In this document: in pieces, positions 11,955-23,640 of the stretch
Layout of the letters: every line of letters starts with the position of its first letter
Position numbering within the stretch: the first letter of the stretch is position 1
Assembly: GCA_947561715.1 (NCBI GenBank)
Contig: OX387201.1
Coordinates: 18,986,001 to 19,050,000 of the forward strand
DNA: 64,000 nucleotides
Source of the DNA: Ascidia mentula
Lineage: Eukaryota > Chordata > Ascidiacea > Phlebobranchia > Ascidiidae
Direction of reading: 5' to 3'
Notes under the pieces: generated by a model
What the model saw: the letters and a program-made list of their open reading frames with translations, nothing else
Databases searched by the model: none
What the model was told of the DNA's origin: nothing
Translations under genes and position numbers: made by a program

Positions 11955-13440
11955 ACGTAACAAGCCGCCGATTCGTCCATTCGTTCACGAGGCGAAATCC
12001 GTAGTTACATTTTGATAGGGTTCCAACTCGATGAGATTGTCGAATTCGCACAAAGCAATTACAGCCACTTGTGCTGCAAGCGAAATCAAATGTTGCCAAG
12101 CAGCTGTAGTCAGGCTTCAGATCCACACAGAAAAGGCAGAAGCCGCGCGGATACGAGCGATATATTATTTCGTTTGATTGATTCGTGTAATGAGTGTTTG
12201 TCCATGTAAACAGCGATAAATAGCTTCTACTGTATCGACCGTTTTGAAAATCCGATTGGAATGGTTTTGCCGGATGTGTACGTCCGCCCACGTGTAGCGA
12301 TAGGTGATTAAAGTTTGAAATCGAATGGATTTCGTTCCCAAGCGCCGTTGTAAGCGGCGCCGTCCACCAAACCCAAGGCAACCCTGACATCAACATGCCC
12401 GGCCACTAGTGTATCGCACACAGTCGTTAAGATTGGAGCGTTTTCTGATGCGCCTTAGTGGCGATGGAGGCGAAGGGCTTCACTTTGCTAACGAATAATT
12501 GGACATCGATAACTTTGATTTTCATATTGGCGTCGGCGGCCGCCATGACGGCGAATTGATCTTTGCCACGCGTGAGACGAAGGCGTACATCGACACCGTT
12601 AAATACATAACGCTGCTGCTGACACATATCGCAATGGAGTTTAAACAGCATTTCGATGGGCGGTTCTCTACTGCCTGCGCGCGACTAATTTGAAACCCGC
12701 TATTGCCACAAGTCAGGGAGCTTATTAAACCCGCGTCATCCGCGTATCAAAGCGACGTGGTCAGTTGTGTGTTCTTCGCTTCGGATCCAAAGATAAGAGG
12801 GTTACGATCTAAGCTTTGTATGTATAATTGTTGTTGGCTTCGGATCCAAAGATAAGAGGGTTACGATTTGTATGTATAATTGTTGCTGGCCGGAGTTACC
12901 GCCTTATTACAAAAAGAGACAGTTCTATTTGACTGAAGAGCGCGTGTGCAAAATAGTTCGACAGTGCCACTGCGACATGGGCGTCCAGGTTTGCTTTGGT
13001 AATGCGCACCGTACAAGATATTAGCTTGTCGTTCAAGTCGATGTAGTGCTCCCCGTCGGCGGCAATGTAAAAATCATACGTTCCAGCGTCTATTACCGTG
13101 GCTAAAGGCAGATATTCGACCAGGAGCAACGACGAAACACCAGTCTGGGTAAGCTTCATCGCGAATAAATCCAACTCACTTTTCGCACAGCTCATCGAGC
13201 GCTCGTTGATCAGCGCCATCCCACAAGAGAAAATATCGCCACGTATGCGCTTGCGTTTGTCAGCCGCCTTCTTGCGTTTGCGTTTCTTGACCGGTTCTCC
13301 GGGTGGCGACTCTATGTACGACTCACGATGTAATGAACGACGAGCCGCCTGACGCAATCTCTTTGTAGCGGCATTTCGCAGTGGCCGACCCGCCGTCGAC
13401 CTCGGCGTTGTAAGATTTTTAGCAAGACATAGTCAAAGGC
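11955..13440 (-). mobile_element. Polinton (Maverick) relic 0: major capsid protein and upstream basic tail
   Basis: Translated pieces match the Polinton double-jelly-roll major capsid protein, the family often annotated F54H12.2-like. Reading from the N-terminus (13219) they include CAKSELDLF, SLLLVEYLPLAT, NGVDVRLRL and LFCVDLKPDYSC. Upstream (13220-13440) lies the basic, KKRKRKKA-rich end of a second frame, as is usual next to this gene. Pieces from most of the capsid protein are present, more than in the array copies. The reading frame is broken, with roughly three to five breaks, so this is a fossil. No polymerase, integrase, ATPase or protease is visible nearby. Confidence 0.85.
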
Positions 13441-13479
13441 GAAGCTGCTTTATATTGACGTTTCAAAAGTAAATTGTCT

Positions 13480-13812
13480 AGATGTTGTTGAAAGTGTTTT
13501 TGCTGCTTCATACACAATCTGGTTGGTATAAAGTCGCGTGTTTCTTGTAGTATGCGATACGTAATGTGACAAAGATTAAAAACTAAACCGCATCAAACCT
13601 TAGTGCTCCGAATTTGTTTACTTTTGGTACAAAACATGTGGTTAGCGCCAGTGGTCAAATAATCCATTTACCATGAAATAAAATTCAACCGATTTTGTTA
13701 GCAATGCATTAAGTCATAAAATTTTGCGCAATCACCCAATCGGCCCAGTTTGAACTTTTCCACGCGTTTTATTTGCAATACAAGTGGTTGCTGCGCGAAG
13801 CGTGTTCTATTC
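13480..13812. repeat. Junction repeat shared with 56400-56783
   Basis: GGTTGGTATAAAGTCGC and TAGTATGCGATACGTAATGT occur at both places, and in both the block sits between a Polinton relic (or the unit that carries one) on the left and block S on the right. It marks the same boundary at the two ends of the amplified region. Confidence 0.7.
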
Positions 13813-15395
13813 TTCTCGAGGTCGGTGGACGAGTTTCGCGGAACAAAACGTTTTGTTTTCCAGCTCGCGAAACTTTCGTGTGACGTCATGTTCAACAAAT
13901 GACAACCTACACAACCGTCGTCAGAAGAACAAATAAACTGACAGGAACAAAATAATGTTTTGAGTCGTTATACATAAATGTGTATATTTCAACACTAAAT
14001 GACAAAACACGCACGGTGCCCCCAGTTTACCGACACTTGCCAGGCGTTTATTTCTGCCCCTGCTCCCCGTAGACGCCGAACATTGTTATGAGTGAAACGC
14101 CTTCCGTGGTTTCAGATGTATTTTTGCCGTCTTTCCTTATCTTTCTTCATTTCCACTCGATCTACTCTTTCTTCAGGTTTATTGCTACGACGTTTGACCA
14201 CACTGTGTTTTTATACACATTTGCATTTGCACATCCCAGTGATGACTGCTGCATTGCGATCGAAACGATAATATTTAGCAAAATTGTTGACAAAAGATCC
14301 GTTGTGTAGTACTAAAATTAATGCCAGCTTTAAACGTTTTGCTTTCTAGCTCTTGACAATTTAAAATACATCGTCAGCATAAGCACATTCTTCTTCCTTT
14401 CAAGGCTCACTAAAAATCCGTGCTCTCGTTGTATACAAAATAATGACAGAATTCAAGGCCAACTTTTTTGTGTCTAGCTGTGGCTTATGAATACAGAGTT
14501 GAAATATGGACTCATTGCTTTTTTGGTTTACGCTAAACGTTCAAACACTAATTGTGCTTCGGTGCAAGCTCGATATTACATTTATTCCACAAGCAATATT
14601 GTAGGAGCTTTACTATTTAATATGTTACAGTAATTACATAAGCTGTTAGCATCAGAGAACTTACAAGGAGATTTAGTTGGTGCCATGAGCAGTTCCTAAA
14701 CAAGCAAACGAAATGTTAACGTCTCACGAAAGTTTCCAAAGTCGAGGTTTGGTGTCGTAACAGTGAGCTCGTTAAACTTTGTTCGACGTTACACAAGCAT
14801 GTTGTGGCAGGCAGGTTGCTGGCCTTGGTTTAACTATTGATTACATTGCGAAGTTGAAAGCACTGGGATGTCCCATATTAGAAACAACAAAAAACTGACT
14901 CTAGGAGAAAAGATCGCAAAAACTACACATTTTAACCAAAATACTCCAAAAGTCTTTCGATTTAATTTTAATTTCAACATTTCTACCTGCTTGCTATCTC
15001 AGCGAGAAAAAAACTTTTTCATCAGGTTTAATCAATGGCAACCTACACAATCGTCGGCAGACATGACGGACAAACTGAAAGTACGCGAAAGGAATGTACC
15101 CGTCCATACATGACTATTACAAGGTGTAATGTGACTATTTCTCAAGTATTTGCAGTGATAAGGAATAATCATATTGGAACATAACGACATACAAAGGATA
15201 AATCATCCATGATAAATCATCGAGGTCGTTTGACAAGTTACGCGGAACAAATCGTTTTGTTTTACAGCTCGTAACAATTTGAAATGCATCGTCCGTAAAA
15301 GCTTATTGTTCTCCGTTTCTACCTACTTGCTATCTTAGCGAGAGAAAAACTTTCCACTTTAGGTTTAACAAATGACAACCTACACAATGTCCTTG
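13813..15395. repeat. Block S, copy 1 (with 73-codon frame at 14088-14309)
   Basis: This block recurs at 21330-22714, 32640-34120, 42958-44560 and 56784-58390, and shortened at about 38395, 48527 and 53061. It begins with a palindromic module (CTCGAGG then ACAAAACGTTTTGT) and then TGACGTCATGTTCAACAAAT. It includes a small hydrophobic open frame on the plus strand at 14088-14309. Its function is unknown; it behaves as a repeat family. Confidence 0.75.
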
Positions 15396-15910
15396 TGTAA
15401 CCGAAATTAGCTTCTTTCTAAACCGGCTAACGCCCAGGTTACTCCGCACTAACGGCCTATCGCCAAGACCTGGATTCACACGACCAAGGTGGCTAGTTTT
15501 GTAATAAAATGTAAACGCTGATAGCTATAAAAGAGTAAAATGGTAAAAGTACGGATAAAACAACGGTTGCTTTTTACACGAAAAGGACTTTCCACTGCAC
15601 ATATAGCGTTCACAACAATTACTTCTCGCCACAATAAAAACAGTGCTTTCTACTCGCCACCACCTGCCTGGCTTTTCGCTTATTGTTTTTGCCGCCAGCA
15701 CTTACACCAATTATCACTGTCCACATTTGCCACGCAAGCGTGACTGCACGGGCGTATAAAAACGAGTAAAATAGAAATAATTACAAATATATTATAAAAG
15801 GTGAGTGTGAAAAGTAAACAAAGAAAAACATCTGAGTTAAAGTGAAGGTGAAGTGAAAATACAAAAAGAAATGAAGCGTGTGAAAAACAAAACGAACAAA
15901 GACGTTTACA
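15396..15910. mobile_element. Solo LTR, 515 bp, with 4-bp target duplication CTTG
   Basis: The insert starts TGTAAC and ends GTTTACA, so it has the TG...CA ends of an LTR, and it is flanked by CTTG at 15392-15395 and 15911-15914. The same flank without the insert is at 22711-22714 and again near 58390. A TATAAAAG box at 15526 fits an LTR promoter. No internal retrotransposon sequence is attached. The LTR superfamily cannot be settled; a 4-bp duplication suits gypsy or retrovirus-like elements. It is younger than the duplication that made the empty sister sites, or at least postdates their divergence. Confidence 0.75.
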
Positions 15911-16655
15911 CTTGTTCATGAAAGCTCATTGTGTTAGGTTTCTGCGAGCTTTAAAGAGATGAAAACTTTTCCTTCCAAGTGACCCAACTTGATTAAAACT
16001 ATCTGCGTTAACCACCACAAACAAATCTCATGGTTGCAAATTGTTGTGGAATAAAAATTGATCTCACATTATAGGAAAAGACTCTTCTCTGATTTTAGAA
16101 CACAGAAAAAGTGTACTAGATTCCATAAGCTAAAAGTGGCTTCTGAAATAACCAATAACACAATTGCATTACTCTATCGGCTTGATATATGTGTGACAAA
16201 TTGCTACCTCTAGATCCCAGTAAAAACTTATGTGTGATATGTTAAAACACGAGATCAATGTTTACAAACGTATTTCATCCCAAAATGTTTTTATCTGTCT
16301 GAGTAAAAATTAAAACTTGTTTTACACGAAAACTTTCGCGTTTGTTTTTGCATTCCAAACTTAAAAATTGACACAGTAAGAATCAATATGGCGTAACTGA
16401 TACGTTTTAATCATTGAGACCATATTTTCGAACACATGGTTAGTGATAAAATACCGTTTGAGTATATATCTAATAGAGAGTTTAATTCTGATTGCAGTAA
16501 TCTATAGACCCCAAATCAGCACTTAAATGCATATTGCACTAAAAAAATGGCCAACGAGCGCCAACGTTTGCCAGTATAAACAGGTAGTTACGTGACGTAC
16601 GCTACACTGCGAGAAAAACGCAATTGGCCGTGAGAACGTTATATTGGTGTAGAGT
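15911..16655. repeat. Repeat block V, copy 1
   Basis: The block matches 22711-23640 and 58385-59480. It runs from TTCATGAAAGCTCATTGTG to the conserved AACGTTATATTGGTG. The later part, from about 16425, also matches the array near 37690-38030. No gene seen. Copy 2 holds about 180 bp near 23225-23400 that are absent here. Confidence 0.7.
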
Positions 16656-18100
16656 GGCGTCCTAAAATAGTATCTTCCTATACTTTTGTCCGTCCCAACA
16701 ACCTTTGCCTTCTTCCGCCATCTCTCCTCGACCTCGGCTTCCTGTCTAACGCGTTTGCGCTTGGGTTTTCGGCGGTACCCACTGTCCATAAACTCAACTA
16801 TAAGCGCTTTATGTTTATCGTCGTACATTTTCGCAAATTCGTGCAGGCCGTTAAGCTTCCTGCCGTTGAACCGAGTGCGCTTTAATTCCTGTTGGCTCTT
16901 TTCCATGATTCCCGATTATCAGCGAGCAACGTTTGTCCAAATCCGCGTTATTGGACTTTTAGAACGTATTTAGAATACGCGCGATACGGTTCACTACTTA
17001 CGTGACGACCTAGATCCCCCAACAGTAAATGGCTCCACAGAGGTATTTTCGGAAGGAAATTTTCGGAAAATTTGGTTTTAAATTCGGGACAATAAAAATC
17101 ATTTTTAATCGAAAAGGAATGGATGACATTTAAATTAGCCCGGTTAATCACTTGTCCAAAATGGTTTAATTGGATTATCGGTGGTGGTTGTGGAAAAGGT
17201 ATCGTCAATGTCTTCAACAGTTTCAGTTAAATGAAATGTTGTGTCAACATTTTTGCGCTTTATTTTATCATTTAACAAATCCCAACTGGTTTTAGCTTGA
17301 TTTGCGTCTTTTGAATTATAAAGTAAAGTCGTGTGAAACAAAATTTCCTCAATTTACTTCATACCCTCTGCGGCTACTAATAAACCAACGATAAACATCG
17401 ATTCGGCGCGTCGCTTTTTGACTAACCCGCATAATTGCTTCAAATTTTTCATTATATGACTATTACATAAACGTAGGAACGGCTTCTGATTTAACTGCCA
17501 GTTACTTGCTTCACCCGATATGACCGCGTAACATCGTCCTATACAAGCGTGGAAGTCCTCAACCATATACTCGACTAAAATTGAACGAATAAGCGCCATT
17601 GAACTATCGCACATAATGAGTTTAACGTTCGTTTTACCGATGTATTTATTTTCGTCGCTTTTATAGAGTTTCAAAAATTGCGAAATAGATGCGATATGAT
17701 GGCGGTTTGTCACATACGTTGCGACAGCCAACGGCGCTTCCCCTTTGTTAGGGTTTCTTACAACTATTTCGTAAACGCAAAAATGCGCATCGTTACCTCG
17801 GTTTTTAATCACGCTGCCGGTTGCGTCTATGTACATTATATCACGTTTAGTGCGTTCGTGGAAAATCTCTAACGTCTCTTGCGACCACAGCATGATACTG
17901 GGAGTCAAAGTGACATGCTGCAACGTTCCGCCCAACTTCCCACCGTAACGCAGTCGACCTTTTGTTCTTTCTGCATAATTGCAAGCGCTTCTAATTCCTG
18001 TTTGGACGGGACGCCTATCCTAATCGCCCCGTTTCGAGCCTTTAAGTAAGTAATCGTTGGATTTAGCATAACTTCTCCGCCTGAATTGATTCAACTTTAA
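16656..18100 (-). pseudogene. DDE (MULE-like) transposase relic, copy A
   Basis: Pieces at 17354-17935, 17144-17341 and 16680-16906, plus an N-terminal piece starting at 18070, match copy B at 23640-25053. Visible motifs are MYIDATGS (first catalytic Asp), LIMCDSSMAL (second Asp) and NSHIMKNLKQLCG. This pattern belongs to a large metazoan family of uncharacterised transposase-like proteins with a MULE-type DDE core. At least three frameshifts separate the pieces, and the C-terminal frame reads into flanking repeat, so the 3' end is lost. I cannot find terminal inverted repeats. Confidence 0.7.
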
Positions 18101-18335
18101 TTTCATTCGATAGTGGGATGGTATAAGGTTGTTTGTGCAAAAGAAAAGCTCGGGACTCCCTTTGTAGCAACATTTATCGGCGAAAGTACGTGACGCCCAT
18201 ACATATGGCTTGGCGGCTTAAAAGAGCGGCGGGCGACGGTCGGGTTGGAGTAAGTAATCGTTGGATTTAGCATAGCATCTCCGACTGAATTGACTCAACT
18301 TTGATTTCATTCGATAGTGGGATGGTATAAGGTTA
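18044..18335. repeat. Duplicated 85-bp segment beside transposon copy A
   Basis: AAGTAATCGTTGGATTTAGC and the following 65 bp occur at 18044-18130 and again at 18250-18335. The same pair sits at about 25025-25110 and 25233-25318 beside copy B, so it predates the block duplication. Confidence 0.8.
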
Positions 18336-18529
18336 TGTCATAATACGCATATGATATTAACAACCGAATATATATATATGTTTTTTTAATAATTTTGGTA
18401 TTGTTGGAAAGGTCAGCCTATGATCTGTATCGTGTAAAAAATCATGCCGCTACATCGTAAGGTGGCCGAGTAACCCGCGTTAAAAATTTTGTTAACTGGC
18501 GTTTTTTTTTGTCAACTAACATCCCTCTG

Positions 18530-18969
18530 GTGCTTACGTGACACAAACATGTTGTTTCATGGCGGGTCTGAACTTTGGCTTCTCCAGTTTCCCGATTTGT
18601 TTGATCAGAAAACATAAAAGCGAAGCTGAATGAACTGGAACTTTTGACGTCACAGCTGACAAACAAACCTGATGTACACGAAAGACAGATAACTTTTTAA
18701 CTCATACATCCTTATTAAGTATGGCAAAAATGACACAAAGCACTATTGTTTTTCTTTTTGCTTTTTTTTGATTATTTGTGTTGTTTATTTAAAGCACTCT
18801 TTATTACATATGCGCACAACACATCGCACTATTCTTTTGTTTTTCATCGATTTCCTGCACTCACGTTTTATCAAATTCCACGTTGTATTTATATTTCTAA
18901 AGTCTATTTCTACGTTTGCCACATCCCGTAACGCTTTATTGGTTCACATGCTTTGGTTGATTGGCTGGT
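18530..18969 (+). repeat. Dispersed repeat R with TGACGTCA palindrome, copy 2
   Basis: The match to 4380-4870 includes TTTTGACGTCACAGCTGAC and the later TTTATT..AAGCACTCTTTATTAC stretch. The short open frames inside are not shared in length between copies. Confidence 0.7.
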
Positions 18970-21330
18970 GCAAGGAGTGCTGCGTGTCTGACCCACTAGT
19001 GGGCGTCGCGCTATGCAGTGGTTGTTGCCAAGCAAGAATTTTGTACCGAAGGGTTTATTGTTATTGTGGGTAATTTTTCATCGTAGCTTTTAATATCAGT
19101 ACGTTTTAATAATGTCAGACGCCCGTTTAGTGAAACCATTGTGAAGAATTTTGGCCTAAATGGTCATTCTTGCAGGTTCCGGGACATTTCTGAATTAGGG
19201 AGGCAGGGTTGGGGTAATCATCTTTTTTGAGGCTCTACAGTTGTATTTGGTAATAAGGGGTCGCCCCTTAAATCCCCACTACAGGCTCAATTCCCGCGCT
19301 GTCGAAAAAATTCAGTTATAATTTGGCGAGCATCCAGGACCTTGTCACCACACCCACAGGTTTCACTTGCAAGACTCGGGTATAGTGCATTTTTAAAACG
19401 GTCTTTCAACAATGAGTTTTTACTTATTAATACAACCAACGCCGCTGTGGCCTGGCGATAATCTTGTGGAATATTTCAACTTTCGAATGGTGTTGCGAAA
19501 GTATCGAAGCGATGGATCATGTTAAACGACACTTGTTGCCTTGCGCACAGGGACCAATGCCGGACAATTAGACAGGCAACCAGAGCACTTACACGACGCG
19601 TGCAGTTGACCGGGGAAGCGGGACGTTTATTTATTTATGTCCTCAAAACGCTTCATGTCGACATTGTTTATCGCTCTTCACTAGACTAATGCAAAAGGGA
19701 AAGGAGTTGTGCGTGGAAACTGATTCCGGGGTAAAGATTGTACTTATATTAGTTCTCCCTCTAAGTTTAAGACAAGGGGTTATTGTTGCACTACAAGAAG
19801 ACGCGTTCGGAGGTGGGCATCGAGAAAACGCGAAGACCCTCTCGAAAAAAGCGCACAAAATCCACAGACACCATTGGTCCGCTCGACGGTAAATAGCCCG
19901 ATACAACGTGTTGAGGTCGATGTGGTTGGGCCTCTACCACTCACGCGATCAGGGTATCAGTCTGGGTATTCCCACCCAACGTTGCATTACTACTCATTGG
20001 TCTTGAGGACAAAGCATTGTTTTTAACGCCGCTTACGTGACACAAACATGTCGTTTCATGGCGGGACCGAACTTTGACTTCTCCAGTTTCCCGATTTGTT
20101 TGTTCAGAAAACACAAAAGCGAAGCTGAATGCGCTGGAACATTTGACGTCACAGCTGACAAACAAACCTTATGTACACGGAGGACAGATGACTTTTTTAA
20201 CTCATACATCCTTATTAAGTGTGGCAAAAATAACACAAGGCACAAATGTTTTGAATCAGGGAGACAGCGGGTCGCCGCTCAAATTCCCACAATACACTCA
20301 ATTCCCGCGCTGCGGAAATAAATCCGTAAGAACTTGGCGAGCTGCCAGGACATTGTCACCACACCCACTGGTTTCGCTAGCAAGACTCGGGTGTCTTTAT
20401 TTAACGATCTTTTAACAATGAGTTTTAACTTTTTAATGCAACCATATTGTGGATTATTTCAACTTTCGAATTGTGCTGCGAAAGTATCGAAGCGATGGAT
20501 CAGGTTAAACGACATTTGTTCCTGGCATCCATCAACGATGACATAAAATGGTCTATAGAGGATGGCGAGGACAACCTCTATGCTGTCGATTACAAAGAAC
20601 ATAAGAAACGAGCCTTGCACCATGGGACCAATGCCGGACGATCAGAGAGGCAACTATTGGTACAGGTTGCAGAAGTAGAACAGTTTTGTCGGGGTTGTGT
20701 CGAGTGTCAATATTTTAAAAAAGAACGCACAAAGGCCACAGACACCATTGGTCCACTCGACGGTAAATAGCCCGATGCAGCGTGTTAAGGTTGATGTGGT
20801 TGGGCCTTTACCACTCACGCGACCAGAATATCAGTCTGGGTATTTCCACCCAATACGCTCTTGACATGGCGACCACTACGGCTGCCCTTAGATTTGGTTT
20901 GGGGAACGTCGGAAAAGGGAACGAGATATCATACGAAGCCGAAATCCATCGTTTACGCGATTGTTTGGAACTAACGATGCGATAAAGTCTTCGACTCCAG
21001 CACTAGCGGATGACAAGTTAATACGATCGGCGACAACACGGGACACCACATTCAGTTGGTGTTTACGTTCTAATCACGGACCCAGCAGTCAATATATATC
21101 AACTGAGCGAGCGAGTTTGAGGCCCATTAAAGATACGCGTTTCAACTGCGGGAATTCCGCCTCGTGTGCAGTTCCGCGCCAAGAACCGGGGCACGTTCAA
21201 CGGACGTGATAATTACTTTATTTTCACAATATGTTGGTGCGCGACTCTTGTGCCGTTCGCTTTTAATCAGGGACCATGCGTCAACAAGTTACCCCAATTT
21301 CGTACCTCTGTCGAAAAACCTGATCGTAAA
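18970..21330 (+). mobile_element. Ty3/gypsy relic mosaic A (LTR region, integrase pieces)
   Basis: 18970-19520 matches the LTR-region block at 4871-5500. 19655-19900 encodes an integrase zinc-module-like stretch (LPLSLRQGVIVALQEDAFGG). 19960-20240 is another R copy. 20440-20780 encodes the linker and HHCC module (FCRGCVECQYF) followed by QRVKVDVVGPLP, the usual start of a gypsy integrase core. 20780-21330 holds less recognisable downstream sequence. The pieces are out of order and repeated, so this is a rearranged, multiply broken fossil. I see no intact gag, reverse transcriptase or RNase H. Confidence 0.65.
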
Positions 21331-22714
21331 TCCTCGAGGTCGGTTGACGAGTTTCCCGGAACAATACGTTTTGTTTTCCAGCTCGTAACAACTTAAAACC
21401 CAACGACCGAAAAAGCTCATTGTTCGTCGAAACTTCCGTGTGACGTCATGTTCAACAAATGACAACCTACACAACCGTCGTCAGAAAAACAAACAAACTG
21501 ACAGGAAGAAGAGAATGTTTTGAGTCGTTATATATAAATGTGTGTATTTCATCACTAATTGACAAAAACACGCACGGTGTCCCCAGTTTACCGACACTTG
21601 CCAGGCGTTTATTAATGCCAGCTTTAAACGCATTGCTTTTCTAGCTCTTAACAATTTAAAAATACATCGTCAGCATCAGCACATTCTTTTTCCTTTTAAG
21701 GCTCACGAAAAATCCATCAGTGGTGAATTAATGCCATCTGGTCGATCTTCATCCGCAGAAAATCAAGCTGGTTACGGTGCTCACGTCGTATACAAAATAA
21801 TGACAGAATTTAAGGCCAACGTTTTTGTGTCTGGCTGTGGCTTATTAATACAGAGTTGAAATATGGAATCTTTGCTTTTTTGGTTCACGCAAAACGTTCA
21901 AACACTAATTGTGCTTCGGTACAAGCTCTATTGTTATATTTATTCCACAAGCAATATTGTAGGAGCTTTACTATTTAATATGTTACAGTAATTACATAAG
22001 CTGTTCGCATCAGAGAACTTACAAGGAGATTTTGTTGGTGCCATGAGCAGTTCTTAAACAAGCAAACGTAATGTTAACGTCTCACGAAAGTTTCCAAAGT
22101 CGAGGTTTGGCGTCGTAACAGTGAGCTCGTTAAACTTTGTTCGACGTTACACGAGCATGTTGTGGCAGGCAGGTTGCTGGCCTTGGTTTAACGATCGATT
22201 ACAATGCGAAGTTGAAAGCACTGGGATGGCCCATATTAGAAACAACAAAAAACTGACTCTAGGAGAAAAGATCGCAAAAACTACACATTTCAACCAAAAT
22301 ACTCCAAAAGTCTTTCTCAGCGAGAAAAGAACTTCATACATCCGGTTTAATCAATGACCACCTACACAATCGTCGGCAGACATGACGGACAAACTGAAAG
22401 TACGCGAAAGGAATGTACCCGTCCATACATGACTATTACAAGGTGTAATGTGACTATTTCTCAAGTATTTGCAGTGATAAGGAATAATCATATTGGAACA
22501 TAACGACATACAAAGGATAAATCATCCATGATAAATCAACGAGGTCGGTTGACGAGTTACGCGGAACAAATCGTTTTTTTTTGCAGCTCGTAACAATTTG
22601 AAATGCATCGTCCGTAAAAGCTTATTGTTCCCCGTTTCTACCTACTTGCTATCTTAGCGAGAGAAAAACTTTCCACTTTAGGATTAACAAATGACAATCT
22701 ACACAATGTCCTTG
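21331..22714. repeat. Block S, copy 2
   Basis: It aligns with 13813-15395 from the palindromic module to ACACAATGTCCTTG, and has the uninterrupted CTTG site where copy 1 holds the solo LTR. The segment with the 73-codon frame is absent from this copy, between about 21610 and 21613. Confidence 0.75.
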
Positions 22715-23640
22715 TTCATGAAAGCTCATTGTGTTAGGTTTCTGCGAGCTTTAACGAGATGAAAACTTTTCCTTCCAAGTGACCCAACTTGATTAAAGCT
22801 ATCTGCGTTAACCACCACAAACAAATCTCATGGTTGAAAATTGTTGTGAAATAAAAATCGAACTCACATTATAGGAAAAGACTCTTCTCTGATTTTAGAA
22901 TACATAAAAAGTGTACTAGATTCCATAAGCTAAAAGTGGCTTCTGAAATATCCAATAACACAATTGGATTACTCTATCGGCTTGATATATGTGTGACAAA
23001 TTGCTACCTCTAGATCCCAGTACAAATTTATGTGTGATATGTTGAAATACGAGATCAATGTTTACAAACGTATTTCATCCCAAAATGTTTTTATCTGTCT
23101 GAATGAATATTAAAACTTGTTTCACACGAAAACTTTCGCGTTTGTTTTTGCATTCCAAACTTAAAAATTGACACAGTTATAATCAATGTGGCGTAACTGA
23201 TACGTTTTAAGCATTGAGACCATACAGCATTAAACGTTTGTTCAACGGGCTACAAAACTGCATTTAAAATCACTATCTTGCTTCTGGTGGAACGATGCTA
23301 ACTCATCCAAAACACATATAAAACACATCGGTGTTATTACTAAAAATGCTTATTACTATGTTTTAAACATAACAAAAATTCCAACTGCTCCTGTTGACTA
23401 AATCTTCGAACACATGGTTAGTGATAAAATACCGTTTGAGTATATATCTAATAGAGAGTTTAATTCTAATTGCAGTAATCTATAGACCCCAAATCATCAC
23501 TTAAATGCATATTGCACTGAAAAAATGGCCAACGAGCGCCAACGTTTGCCAGTATAAACAGGCAGTCACGTGACGTACGCTACACTGCGAGAAAAACGCA
23601 ATTGGCCGTGAGAACGTTATATTGGTGTAGAGTGGCGTCC
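22715..23640. repeat. Repeat block V, copy 2
   Basis: It is nearly collinear with 15915-16655 apart from an extra stretch at about 23225-23400 that also appears near 58980-59160. It ends in CAGGCAGTCACGTGACGTAC, which contains the E-box CACGTG. Confidence 0.7.

Noticed and set aside
11955-13440. A complete Polinton around relic 0
   Set aside because: No long terminal inverted repeats, polymerase, integrase, ATPase or protease could be seen within reach; only the capsid gene and the tail of its neighbour remain.
15540-15919. Short frames on both strands between block S and block V
   Set aside because: They lie within the solo LTR and have no known protein match that I recognise.
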